DNA of 49,238 nucleotides, taken from positions 1 through 49,238 of the forward strand of contig JAIOPQ010000058.1 of NCBI GenBank assembly GCA_021413825.1. The letters are read 5' to 3'. The DNA is from Spirochaetia bacterium. Lineage in GTDB: Bacteria; Spirochaetota; Leptospiria; Leptospirales; Leptonemataceae. The position numbers and the translations under genes are program-made. The notes under the pieces are model-generated. The model worked only from the letters and a program-made list of their open reading frames with translations, was not told where the DNA came from and did not search any database. Shown one piece after another: positions 33,704 to 43,104 of this stretch (its first letter is position 1; each line of letters starts with the position of its first letter).

Positions 33704-35224
33704 TTGAAGATTCGCGCATTGCGCGGTTTGTTTTATACTTTCTTGTTCGTGCTGGCATTCGTTTGCGCGGACACTCTAATTTTCAGGATCGGTTTCTGGA
33801 ATCTTCCAAACGAGACGGCCTGGGAGACGGAGCCATTTTACAATTTTGAGTATAAGATGTATCATCTACGGAACAAACCCGCGGATGAATACCGAGTTGT
33901 TATTGCAGGCAGTTCACTTGGCCTCTATGGATTGCTTCCGGAAGAAATCGAAACGAGACTGAATCAGTCCGGCGCGTTAGGCGCAAAGCGTATTCGTGTG
34001 TTCCTTGTAGGGCACCAGGGCATGCACGGTGTAGAGCTGGCAGCTCTGACTAAACGTTATCTGGCATTGAAACCCGATGCGATCATTTTGCCAATGAACA
34101 TGGTAGACCTTCGCCTGGAGCGGCCGGTGCTGATGGGTTTGATGGAAAAATTAAAAAACCAGACGCGACCGGATGCGCTCAGGGCCTTGTATCAAGATCT
34201 ACTTGAAATGTATGGAGTATAGCAAGTCACAGGATTCGATGGATATTCAGAGTATGGTGAGTATCTCAATGGGCAACTGAAGGCCAGAGCCGGTCTACGC
34301 GGAATCTGTGAGGCTTACCGGTTAAAGGGCTTTGTTTTTGAACCCCTGTTGACTCTATACGACAATCGGTTTTCGCGCGGGCGATCATATCAGAATTATG
34401 CAGGAGTTCCTGTTTTTGAATCGCGCAACATGAATCGGATGGCCGTGTCCCAACGTGGAGCTGTGATTTCTGAGTTTTCGATTCAGGCAACGGACAGCTT
34501 GCTAAGTGAAGGACTGCATCTGGAAATCATGGCAGACCGAGCCCGAGTGGAAGTAGTTGGTCCAGCAGGAAAATATACAGATGAATTGAGCCGGGGTTGG
34601 AGGACTCTTGAAATTAGAAAGATCGCGAAACCCGGGGAGATGGTTCGAATTGCAATAACGCCAGCGATTTTCAATGAACAGCATGCGGATGCATATAGCG
34701 CACGGCTTGCGCGTAACACAGGGCTTGCAGTGCCTGCGCGGAACGGGCAGCGGTTGCCGCGCCGCGAGGATTCCCTGTACGAAACGTTAAGCGACCAGGA
34801 ATACAAAAAATCTTTTGAAATGCGAAACCTTCAGTTCCAGCGACCGGGTTGGGCCTACATGAAAGCACTCTATGAGGCTAAGTCAGTCTGGGCTCTAAAT
34901 TCGTTTGATTCAGGATTGCCTGCAATCGATGGGCTGGATCGCTTCCGGAAGGGAATTTCAAGATCTGGAGTTCAATTGTTCCTCTACAATGCTCCGGAAA
35001 ATCCGCTTACGCTTTCATTATATGAAAAATCAGACTATTACAAAGGATACGTTGCATTCTTGAATTCGTTCAGTGAGCCTGGCTACCATTTCATGGATTT
35101 GCATGATTCATTGCCAATGCAGAAGTTCTACGATTATCATCATCTAACCTACGGTGGCGCGGCCGTAGCTTCCAGGCAGGTTGCAGACTGGATTATCCGT
35201 GAATTCCGTTCACAGCGTCACTAA
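33704..35224 (+). pseudogene. SGNH-hydrolase-like (DUF1574/AlgX-type) gene interrupted by an in-frame TAG
   Basis: Codons 1-172 (33704-34219) and the frame from 34223 to 35224 are in the same frame, separated only by TAG at 34220-34222, with no other stop between. The first part has an N-terminal membrane anchor and the SGNH block I motif VVIAGSSLGLYG. The second part has the C-terminal block with HHLTYGG, so together they give one complete ~505-residue SGNH protein. A CAG-to-TAG change would explain it. TTG 33704 starts 9 bp after the K+ channel stop. It is either a nonsense-mutated gene, two separately translated halves (TTG at 34349) or readthrough. Confidence 0.75.
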
Positions 35225-36164
35225 TTCGACCGTTGATTTTAAACATAATAGTGTTGATGTCATTGATAACATCCTTCTTGAACTTGGTCACATAACGAAC
35301 CGCACGGGGAACATCGTCTTCGAAGAGATTCTGTTCCATTTCTCGGAGTGATTCTTCAATTTCCATGAGGATGTGTTTGAGATTTCTAAACTGCGCATTG
35401 GCTTGAACTAGCGAATCACGTTCCAGGGTTTTGGTATTGATTTCAACCGGAAACTTTTCCATGATACGATTGGAGCCTTCCGCAAATTCCCCGATTAGCT
35501 CTTCTATTTCCTGAATGTATTCCTCTTCCATTTCCTGGCGAACTTCCGGGGCTAGAAGCTCCATCATTCTGGCGCGCAAACGCATTAGCTGCTCAATAAG
35601 CGAATTGCGCATATAGCGCAGGCCAAAGTGCTCTTTACGGAGTGTCTTAATGGAAATATAATCACGACCAAGGTAAATCTTGTCTTTGTAGTTCTCCGGA
35701 AGATCATCTCTGCTTGCTGTGTAGAGTTTGAGCTCATATGCTTCAGGATGATCCTTTACGCTCAGAAAACGGCAGATCAACAAATGCCCGTTAGATGCTA
35801 TGTAGTACGAATTAGTTTCTAGCAGCGCAGAGTAGACGGACAAATCGTAGATAAGCAGCATCTTGAGTTTGTCCAGGACATCTTTCTTTTCTGTTATCTT
35901 ATAGTCCAGGGCTGCGATTTCCTTTTCATCCGCTTCTCCCGTGAGAAGATAGCGATAGTCCGGCGTGATCAAGAAGCGGCATTTTTTCAGGAAAAATTCC
36001 AGATGCAAATTGGAGAGCACACGGTTCTGAAATTCATCCAGATGAAAGTTAGGCACTTTCATCATCTCCGTGTTGCCTATTTTCTCAAAGTTTTCCATTT
36101 CAATCCCTATTGGGTCCCGTTCTTGTGATTCAATCTCCCTTGCATTCCTGGCCTGGTCAATCAA
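35193..36164 (-). CDS. Helical/coiled-coil cytoplasmic protein of unknown function
   Basis: 323 aa, soluble and acidic. A central region (FLITPDYRYLLTGEADEKEIAALDY) and a long charged helical C-terminal half (RLRARMMELLAPEVRQEMEEEYIQEIEELIGEFAE) suggest coiled coils. No family recognised; it resembles conserved hypothetical proteins of leptospires in style only. Its ATG overlaps the queA stop (ATGA), so it is in the queA operon, and its stop overlaps the convergent SGNH gene by 32 bp. Confidence 0.7.
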   Translation of the reverse strand: MIDQARNAREIESQERDPIGIEMENFEKIGNTEMMKVPNFHLDEFQNRVLSNLHLEFFLKKCRFLITPDYRYLLTGEADEKEIAALDYKITEKKDVLDKLKMLLIYDLSVYSALLETNSYYIASNGHLLICRFLSVKDHPEAYELKLYTASRDDLPENYKDKIYLGRDYISIKTLRKEHFGLRYMRNSLIEQLMRLRARMMELLAPEVRQEMEEEYIQEIEELIGEFAEGSNRIMEKFPVEINTKTLERDSLVQANAQFRNLKHILMEIEESLREMEQNLFEDDVPRAVRYVTKFKKDVINDINTIMFKINGRISDAVNGIHG

Positions 36165-37207
36165 ATTCCAGGCAGAATGAGCATTGCATCCCCATAGCTA
36201 TAGAAACGAAATTTGTGATTAATTGCATATGCGTAGGCACGCTGCATCAATTCCGTGCCCGCAAACGAACAGACAAGCATGAAAAGAGAGGAGGCAGGCA
36301 AGTGAAAGTTAGTAATCAAACCCTGAACGGAAGTTATTCTATCCGGTGGAAATAGGAACAAATCTGTTGAAAATTCTCCGGCCGTGATGCGGCTAAATGC
36401 GCGCCAATTTGATTCCAGGGACCGCAGGGATGTTGTGCCGACTGCAATATTTCTCCCTGGAGTTTCGAGTTCGAAGGCCGTTGTTTCGGGAATATTATAG
36501 GATTCTGTGTGCAGAGCCTTCCGTTCAAAGTTCCAGGGCTTGAGCGGTGCAAACGTTCCGGTGCCAATTGTTAAACTGAGCGAAAGCGTCTGTGCGCCGC
36601 GCCTACGAATTTCATCCAGCAGTGATTGGGTGAAATGCAGTCCGGCTGTGGGCGCAGCCAGGCTTCCAGGGTCGTTTCCAAATACAGTGCGATATCGTGT
36701 ACGATCCATAGAATCGTCGTCGCGGCCCATGTAAGGAGGAAGCGGGACTTCACCGTTGGCCTCAAAAAATTCCTCCCATTCACGATTCGCCCGCTGGTTC
36801 CGTGGTTTGAGCAGCACGAACTCCTCGATGCGTCCAATTATCTCAAATTCTTCACCAGTTGCATGTGCAAGTATCTGCCCTTCGCGAAGTTTTCCAGCAC
36901 CATATACCATGACGCGCCAGATTCCATTTTCAAATGCAACGAACAATGGTTTGAAACTCTTACCATCGGTGCGCAGCAGAGCCAGTCGTCTGAATGAAAC
37001 GCGGGTACGATTCAGAATAAGCCGGTCACTTGAGTTAAAAAAATCCGGAATCGCTCTAAAACTACTCTCGAAAATTTTGCCAGATGCAGAATCAACGACA
37101 AGAAGACGCGACAGGTCACGTTCTCCCAGAGGCTGCCGCGCAATCAGCGAATCGGGCAGATCAAATGTGAAAGGCTCGATCTGTTTCTCAAATTCCGCCT
37201 GGTCCAT
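36161..37207 (-). CDS. queA: tRNA preQ1(34) S-adenosylmethionine ribosyltransferase-isomerase QueA
   Basis: Transfers the ribosyl moiety of SAM to preQ1 in tRNA wobble position 34, forming epoxyqueuosine. 348 aa from ATG 37207 (a TTG at 37219 adds four residues), normal for the family. Signatures: FDLPDSLIARQPLGERDLSRLLV at the N-terminus, GEVPLPPYMGR, GSLAAPTAGLHFTQSLL, SLTIGTGTFAPLK, and GLITNFHLPASSLFMLV near the C-terminus. It is the first gene of a two-gene operon and divergent from the GT87-like gene. Confidence 0.97.
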   Translation of the reverse strand: MDQAEFEKQIEPFTFDLPDSLIARQPLGERDLSRLLVVDSASGKIFESSFRAIPDFFNSSDRLILNRTRVSFRRLALLRTDGKSFKPLFVAFENGIWRVMVYGAGKLREGQILAHATGEEFEIIGRIEEFVLLKPRNQRANREWEEFFEANGEVPLPPYMGRDDDSMDRTRYRTVFGNDPGSLAAPTAGLHFTQSLLDEIRRRGAQTLSLSLTIGTGTFAPLKPWNFERKALHTESYNIPETTAFELETPGRNIAVGTTSLRSLESNWRAFSRITAGEFSTDLFLFPPDRITSVQGLITNFHLPASSLFMLVCSFAGTELMQRAYAYAINHKFRFYSYGDAMLILPGI

Positions 37208-37281
37208 GGACCAATTCAAATGCTACACTTCTGCGGGCAATTTTTCATTTCAAAAGATGTGCTCCTGTTAAAAGTTGGACG

Positions 37282-38781
37282 ATGAGTTTCTGGTCGCAGT
37301 TTGGTCGAGGCCTGGCATGGTTCCAGGCAATCCTTTCCCAGCGGCGATATCTGCGCCTGGGTCTCCTGGTTGTCTTGTTCCTTGCGTTTGGCGTAACATC
37401 GTTTAGAATTATCAAAGCTCAGAACGAACAACTGTTTGCGCCCACAAGTCGCAGCGATTTTGAGGACTATTATCAGGCTTCGCGCCTTCTGGCAGAGGGA
37501 AAGGATCCGTATCGGTCGGAACAACTTGAGGATATCAGGCAACTGTCCGGATCGTTTAATCCAGCTGATCTGTTTGATCCAGTTAAGCTTCAACAAATCA
37601 TAGCAAAGTTCCGCGGCCTTGGAACCTATCTCTATCTTCCTTTTACAGCTTTTGCCCTTTTACCGATTTCAGGCCTTGAATATCATTCTGCTGCCGCCAT
37701 TTTTCAGGCAGCGTCGCTACTGAGTCTCGCAATCATGCTCTGGTTCCTGTACGCAAGCGATCGTGCGCGCGCTCAGAACGGATGGGCAGAAAGAGATTTC
37801 ACAGTTCCATTGGTTTCTTCTCTCATATTGTTTGCGGGCTTGCTCGCGGAAAATGCAGGGAATGGAAACATTGGATTCTTCCTGCTTCTGCTCTGTTTGC
37901 CTGGATTAGTTCTTTCCATGAACGATTCAATTCCGCGTCAAATCCTGGGTGGTTTTCTAATTGGGATTGCTGTTGTTCTAAAAATTACTCCGATCTTTCT
38001 TGCGCTGGTTCTCCTTGCGTATTTTCGCATTTTCGCACTGGGCGGCTTAACGCTTGGAATTGCATTTGGTTTGATCGTGCCGGGACTCGCGCTTGGTTTT
38101 GACAGGAATGTGGAATTGATTCAAGGCTGGTATGCGTTGATTATTTCTACTTATAACAAATTTGTATTTATGCGGCCCTGGGCTAACAATCAGACAATTT
38201 CAGGGGCCATTGGGAAACTCTTTATTTCCGGTTCAGATGTAAAGCAAGCCTCATTTGGATTGCCGCTGCTTTCAGGTGTGACTGATTTTGAAACCGTCAG
38301 AAGGTTTGGCCTGTACGTTAAGATTGCCAACGCTGCCTTGATGCTTACTGCTTTAGTAACGTCGCTTGTCGTGCTCTGGCGCACATTCGCCGGGAATTTT
38401 TCCGGGATGATAGGCGAAGTTCTTGGTGGGAAAAAAAGTCACGTCGATTTCTGGTCGAATGTAACTCTGGTCAGACTTGCATTTCTTGTTCTACTTGTAT
38501 CGCTTGTCACCTCAGGTGTAAGCTGGTACCATGCATATGGTATGCTTTTTCTTCCAGTATATCTGCGAATCAGGCAATCGTATAACGGCCAGAGTCTGGT
38601 TTTGCTTGAGAAGATAGCATTTACTACCATTGGCTTTTTCTCACTCGCACCTATGATTCTATCCGCCCACATGCGCGATACACTGGCCATGTATTCGATC
38701 TTTGCATTCGGTATGGTTGTAATTGCTCTTTGCTATGCCTGGTTGATTCTGCGTTCTTCGGAGGCCAGGAATGGTATTTAA
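37282..38781 (+). CDS. GT87 (DUF2029)-like membrane glycosyltransferase
   Basis: 499 aa with about ten membrane helices. Early in the protein, after the first helix, SRSDFEDYYQASRLLAEGKDPYRSEQ matches the DFxxYYxAxxxLxxGxDPY signature of the GT87 (PimE-like mannosyltransferase) family, where the Asp is proposed to be catalytic. Such enzymes move sugars from polyprenyl-phosphate carriers on the outer face of the inner membrane. It overlaps the MBOAT gene by 11 bp and heads a cluster GT87-MBOAT-SGNH-SGNH, so it probably takes part in building or modifying a surface glycan or glycolipid. Confidence 0.82.
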   Translation: MSFWSQFGRGLAWFQAILSQRRYLRLGLLVVLFLAFGVTSFRIIKAQNEQLFAPTSRSDFEDYYQASRLLAEGKDPYRSEQLEDIRQLSGSFNPADLFDPVKLQQIIAKFRGLGTYLYLPFTAFALLPISGLEYHSAAAIFQAASLLSLAIMLWFLYASDRARAQNGWAERDFTVPLVSSLILFAGLLAENAGNGNIGFFLLLLCLPGLVLSMNDSIPRQILGGFLIGIAVVLKITPIFLALVLLAYFRIFALGGLTLGIAFGLIVPGLALGFDRNVELIQGWYALIISTYNKFVFMRPWANNQTISGAIGKLFISGSDVKQASFGLPLLSGVTDFETVRRFGLYVKIANAALMLTALVTSLVVLWRTFAGNFSGMIGEVLGGKKSHVDFWSNVTLVRLAFLVLLVSLVTSGVSWYHAYGMLFLPVYLRIRQSYNGQSLVLLEKIAFTTIGFFSLAPMILSAHMRDTLAMYSIFAFGMVVIALCYAWLILRSSEARNGI

Positions 38782-40279
38782 TTCCGGCGTTTACGTTTAC
38801 TTTCTCATCGTTGTCTTCTGTCTTTACTGGGCATTTTCGCGACTCCCTAAAGGGGCGCATCGCGCACAGAATACACTCCTGCTTGTGGGCTCGTATTTCT
38901 TTTACGGCTGGTGGGATTGGCTGTATCTGGTTCTTATTTTCACGTCTACGGTTCTGGATTTTTGCGTTGGAATTGGTCTGGATACGCTGTCTTCAGAGCG
39001 GAAGCGAAAGCTACTGATAACTTTTTCAATTTGCTGCAATCTTACAATACTTGGAATTTTTAAGTACTACGATTTCTTTGTTCTGAGCTTTGTAGACATG
39101 GCCAGACAGGTTTCGCCAGGTGCATTTCCGGATGGAGCATCGTCTATTTTGCTCAATGCAATTCTTCCTGTAGGCATCAGCTTCTATACTTTCCAGAGTA
39201 TGGCTTACACAATTGATGTGTATCGCAAGCATGTAAAGGCAGAGCGCAATTTCCTGGATTTTGCGTCTTTTGTTTGCTTCTTTCCGCAGCTCGTTGCAGG
39301 TCCAATTGAGCGTGCAGCAGACCTCTTAGTTCAAATTAAGAACAACAGGTCATTTAGCTGGGAGAATATTCGAAACGGACTCTGGCTAATCCTCCTGGGC
39401 TTCTATATGAAGACATACGTTGCGGATAATATTTCTCCACTGGTAAATCAAGTTTACCTGCCTTACAAATCGTACTACCTGGCTCATCCCATTGCAGCGG
39501 AGGGTCACGGTGGATTCCAGGTCATCATTGCAAGTCTGGGATTTGCGTTTCAGATATATTCTGATTTCTGGGGATACTCCGCAATTGCAATGGGCTCTGC
39601 GGCGTTGCTTGGTTTTAAACTGACTCAGAATTTTAACAATCCGGAAATGGCTGAAAATCCGGCCGACCTCTGGCGAAGATGGCATATAACGTTGAATCGC
39701 TGGGTCACTGACTATATCTATATCCCGCTGGGTGGAAGTAAGCTTGGTGTTCTGCGCAAGTATGCGAACTTATTTGTAGCGATGCTGCTCATGGGACTCT
39801 GGCACGGTGCAAGCTGGACCTTTTTTCTCTGGGGTGGTTTTATGGGCGCCTGGCTCATAGGGCATCAGATTCTGCGTGATTACCTTCCTAAACTTCCAGA
39901 GACCTCTCCAATCTGGCAAAAGCGTAGCGTCAAGGTTTTGAAGATGGCCGCTACCTTCTCTGTGTTCGGTTTGTCTGCAACGTGCTTTCGCGCGTTTGAC
40001 ATCCATCAAACCGGTGCACTCTGGAAATCCATGCTGAGCTTCTCATCGTATCATCTGAGTGCTGTGAACGATGTGCCAGCAGCCCCCGAGTACTTATTTT
40101 CACTTCTGCGCAAGGTAGTTATCCTTGTACTGATTGATACGGCCGCCTATCGTTCTGGAAGTCTGTTCTGGATTTTTGAGAAACCGGTTTGGTTCAGGGC
40201 AATGGTATATGTTGTTCTGTTCTTCTTCGTTTTGATTCTCGGGGAGTTTGGCAAAGATGTCATCTATTTTGCGTTTTAA
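38771..40279 (+). CDS. MBOAT-family membrane O-acyltransferase (AlgI/DltB-like)
   Basis: 502 aa with about ten membrane helices. Typical features: YFFYGWWDWLYL near the N-terminus, LPVGISFYTFQSMAYTIDVYR, FFPQLVAGPIERA, FWGYSAIAMGSAALLGFKLTQNFNNP, and the active-site His in LLMGLWHGASWTFFLWGG. MBOAT proteins such as AlgI move acetyl groups across the membrane for O-acetylation of glycans. The two SGNH/DUF1574 genes directly downstream are the kind of partners (AlgJ/AlgX-like) that complete the transfer. It overlaps both neighbours. Confidence 0.94.
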   Translation: MVFNSGVYVYFLIVVFCLYWAFSRLPKGAHRAQNTLLLVGSYFFYGWWDWLYLVLIFTSTVLDFCVGIGLDTLSSERKRKLLITFSICCNLTILGIFKYYDFFVLSFVDMARQVSPGAFPDGASSILLNAILPVGISFYTFQSMAYTIDVYRKHVKAERNFLDFASFVCFFPQLVAGPIERAADLLVQIKNNRSFSWENIRNGLWLILLGFYMKTYVADNISPLVNQVYLPYKSYYLAHPIAAEGHGGFQVIIASLGFAFQIYSDFWGYSAIAMGSAALLGFKLTQNFNNPEMAENPADLWRRWHITLNRWVTDYIYIPLGGSKLGVLRKYANLFVAMLLMGLWHGASWTFFLWGGFMGAWLIGHQILRDYLPKLPETSPIWQKRSVKVLKMAATFSVFGLSATCFRAFDIHQTGALWKSMLSFSSYHLSAVNDVPAAPEYLFSLLRKVVILVLIDTAAYRSGSLFWIFEKPVWFRAMVYVVLFFFVLILGEFGKDVIYFAF

Positions 40280-41507
40280 GTATCCGGCACTTCTATTAGC
40301 CCTTGGGGTGTTCCTAATTCTGGAAATTGCAGCCAGGATATTCCCAATCGAATACGCGTCGGGGACGGGAATCTACATGACGGAGCACAGGAAGGCCCTT
40401 GTTGAAGCCTCCTCTCCGGAGTTTGACTACATCATCCTTGGAGACTCGCGAAGTTTAAGCTTGAATGGGCATGCATCCACTCCCTCTGAACCCTACAGTA
40501 TTTACAATCTGAGTCTTCCCGCCATGGGTCCGCGTTACTTTCAGTTCTATCTGGAAAAATATCTGGCGAATCGCAAGAAAAAGCCAGCGGCTGTAATTTT
40601 TGCGGGTGATCCGGGTCTGTTTCAAAAGAGCTGGAGTACGCCAAGTCATGATCAGCGCATGCTTTATTCTGATGCAGTAGACGAAAGCCTCTGGCATTAT
40701 TTATCGCTACGATTTACCCGTCGTATTGAATACTTCAGACAGGGACAACGCAATGCCCCCCGCGATGACTTTGGTACACTACTATGGGATGCGTTTTCGC
40801 ATCGCTATTTGCATTTGTTTGATCCAGGGGACATGATGCAGCAGTATACGGGAGCTGAAAGAATTTTCATGCTACGGGAAGCCATCCCTAATCAGTTGTA
40901 TCTCTACAGATTTCGCGATGGGATCCGGCAATACGTATTTGAGATTCGCGCCAATTCGTTTCGCACGCATCCAGTACCCTCAGAATGTTCGCGTTGCGCA
41001 GTAGTGCCGCAGGCCATGTGTCACCCTGACTATTCTCGCATAGAGCAGAATCTTCTGCTGCGAGAGAAACTAAAAGAGCGCAACGGTGGTGTTAATCTGG
41101 CAGATCTCCTGGGTCCAGAGGACCGCATGCGCTACTATATGATGCGCGACGGGGCAATCAAGAAACAAGCGGAAGCGTTTGAAAAGGAATTGCCTGACCT
41201 TGCGGCGCTGGAGGCCCTGATTCAGGCTGCAACGTCACGCGGAATCAAGATTGTAATTACCGATGTCCCGGCCATTGAGCCGCTCCGTCATGCCACTTAC
41301 TATAGACTCTATTTTGAAAAGTTACAGGAACTCCTGAAAAAATATCCTCTGGCTACAATGGTTCGTTTTCCGGATCCATACTATCCTGTGAATCTATTTG
41401 TGGAGCAGGTTCACTATGAATGCGAAGGAGTTGAGCGTCTTAACCGTGAATTCTACAGCGGGGTGTTCCCCAAAATCAAAGCGTTTGCGCCTCCGGAGGG
41501 CGAATGA
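40257..41507 (+). CDS. SGNH/DUF1574-like membrane-anchored protein (first copy)
   Basis: 416 aa from ATG 40257 (a frame from 40248 adds three residues), overlapping the end of the MBOAT gene. An N-terminal helix (ALLLALGVFLILEIAARIF) anchors it. The SGNH block I is FDYIILGDSRSLSL with the nucleophile Ser, and late in the protein VEQVHYECEGVERLN holds a His near the catalytic position. It is probably an O-acetyltransferase or esterase partner of the MBOAT protein, acting outside the inner membrane. The stop overlaps the next start (ATGA). Confidence 0.75.
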   Translation: MSSILRFKYPALLLALGVFLILEIAARIFPIEYASGTGIYMTEHRKALVEASSPEFDYIILGDSRSLSLNGHASTPSEPYSIYNLSLPAMGPRYFQFYLEKYLANRKKKPAAVIFAGDPGLFQKSWSTPSHDQRMLYSDAVDESLWHYLSLRFTRRIEYFRQGQRNAPRDDFGTLLWDAFSHRYLHLFDPGDMMQQYTGAERIFMLREAIPNQLYLYRFRDGIRQYVFEIRANSFRTHPVPSECSRCAVVPQAMCHPDYSRIEQNLLLREKLKERNGGVNLADLLGPEDRMRYYMMRDGAIKKQAEAFEKELPDLAALEALIQAATSRGIKIVITDVPAIEPLRHATYYRLYFEKLQELLKKYPLATMVRFPDPYYPVNLFVEQVHYECEGVERLNREFYSGVFPKIKAFAPPEGE

Positions 41508-42610
41508 ATCGATTCGCCGTTTATTTCCCCATAGTTCTTTTCCTTTCCTATTTCGCCGTTGATAAAGCCTGTCTGTTCCCGGGGATGAAGCGTCTTACTC
41601 AGCCAGACGCAACTTACTTATACTTTGACCATAAGAACAAACTTCTCGATGAGCTTGAACGTGTTCACAAGCAGAACCTGAAACCAGAAAACTATATCAG
41701 CGGGTTTCGCAAGCGCACCGTTGTAATTCTAGGAAGCTCAAGGCTATTATACTTTGATACTGCAAGGTTTCATAGAAACTATCCGGATTGGGAATTGTTC
41801 AATTTCAGTGCTCCGGTTACGGCTCCCGCATACTATGCCTACATTCTTGAACGCATTTTGGACCGAGGAATCAAGCCGGACTATCTGATTATCGAAGCGG
41901 ATCCACTCCAGTACAACGATGGTGGTGATCACTTTGTGCGTTCAAACCTGGCGTACAGCTTTGACCTCCCATTTGTTCTGCGACATCAGGGATTGTTTAA
42001 GAATTCTGAAATTTCGTTTTTCCTGGCGCGTCTGATGTTTGCGGGGTACAAATACCCGCCGGACCTTTCCATCTTCTTCCAACGCTTGCGCAATCCAAAG
42101 GACCGCTGGTTGCTTGCGCTCGATGAGCTGGATCGTTTTCAGACTGAGAACCGTGGCGCCGGCAAATCGATTATCCCTCGCGAGAACTGGTATGAAAGAG
42201 ATTTTGGCCGACTACAGGTTTCTGCAACGCAGTCCATTGGTTGGATTTACAGGAACTATCAATTGTCTGAACGCCAGTTTGGTTTTCTGGACTTGATCCT
42301 GGAAACAGGGAAGAACAACAAGATCCCAATTCTCTTGCTCAGACCTCAGGTATCGCGAAGCATGCAGGCTCAGCTGGATGAAGACAAAAAGCTTGCGCCA
42401 AAGCTGGCAGCGTGGGAAGAAATATTCAAGAATCGGATCAAGGCCTATGGGTTTCCTTACCTGGATCTCAGGCACGATCCGGAAATTTCATGCAATACAT
42501 TTGTGGATGGAGCGCATATGTCGCTCGATTGCTATCACATGCTTACGGTTGCCGTTATGCGACAATACTGGGATCATTTTGGAACCGACGGGAGTACCTG
42601 GACTCATTAA
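41504..42610 (+). CDS. SGNH/DUF1574-like membrane-anchored protein (second copy)
   Basis: 368 aa. An N-terminal helix (FAVYFPIVLFLSYFAVDKA) precedes block I RTVVILGSSRLLYFD and a C-terminal FVDGAHMSLDCYHMLTVAVMRQYW, giving a DxxH-type pair. DUF1574 is a family found largely in leptospires. It is coupled by ATGA to the first copy and ends the GT87-MBOAT-SGNH-SGNH cluster. It ends 5 bp before the stop of the convergent thioredoxin-like gene, so no terminator fits between. Confidence 0.78.
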   Translation: MNRFAVYFPIVLFLSYFAVDKACLFPGMKRLTQPDATYLYFDHKNKLLDELERVHKQNLKPENYISGFRKRTVVILGSSRLLYFDTARFHRNYPDWELFNFSAPVTAPAYYAYILERILDRGIKPDYLIIEADPLQYNDGGDHFVRSNLAYSFDLPFVLRHQGLFKNSEISFFLARLMFAGYKYPPDLSIFFQRLRNPKDRWLLALDELDRFQTENRGAGKSIIPRENWYERDFGRLQVSATQSIGWIYRNYQLSERQFGFLDLILETGKNNKIPILLLRPQVSRSMQAQLDEDKKLAPKLAAWEEIFKNRIKAYGFPYLDLRHDPEISCNTFVDGAHMSLDCYHMLTVAVMRQYWDHFGTDGSTWTH

Positions 42611-42615
42611 CTGCT

Positions 42616-43104
42616 TCACCTTGTTTCGAGGGCACGTATGATCAGTGCTGGACTCTTCCAATCATGCGTTGCCAGTCGAATATTCCCTCTGGAGTCAAGA
42701 ACGGCTACAAATGGCAGGCCCTGGCGCAGGGCCGCAAAATCGGCACGCCTGGAAAAATCCCTGTAGGCCGGGTCTGTATCCATGATTCTTAGAATAACCA
42801 CTTTCCTAAGATAGGTGTGCAATTCTGGATTTTCCAGCATGGATTGCTCGAACGCGCGACAGGGTTCAGACCAGGGGGCAGTAAATACAATGACCAGGAT
42901 TTGATTGTTGCGGTATGCCTCGGCTCGCGCAGCCAGGTATGTTCTGTGAATACTTAGATCACCCAGGCTTTCAAGAACGGGTGTTGCACCTTCTATGTAC
43001 AGAAACGCGCTGCGAACCACACCTGTAGTCCCCGAAACGACGATTAGCCCGAGCACGAGATAGAACAGGATTGGGGCTCGCCACTCACCGGACCCCGGCT
43101 TCAC
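42616..43104 (-). CDS. Membrane-anchored thioredoxin-fold protein with SxxC in place of CxxC
   Basis: 162 aa. A single N-terminal helix (ILFYLVLGLIVVSGTTGVV) precedes a thioredoxin-like domain: ILVIVFTAPWSEPCRAFEQSML replaces the usual W-C-x-x-C by W-S-x-x-C, with the cis-Pro region in GLPFVAVLDSRG. It resembles the C-terminal (gamma) domain of DsbD with the first Cys replaced by Ser. It follows the DsbD-alpha-like lipoprotein with an ATGA overlap. The membrane-embedded DsbD domain is absent from this window. Confidence 0.8.
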   Translation of the reverse strand: MKPGSGEWRAPILFYLVLGLIVVSGTTGVVRSAFLYIEGATPVLESLGDLSIHRTYLAARAEAYRNNQILVIVFTAPWSEPCRAFEQSMLENPELHTYLRKVVILRIMDTDPAYRDFSRRADFAALRQGLPFVAVLDSRGNIRLATHDWKSPALIIRALETR

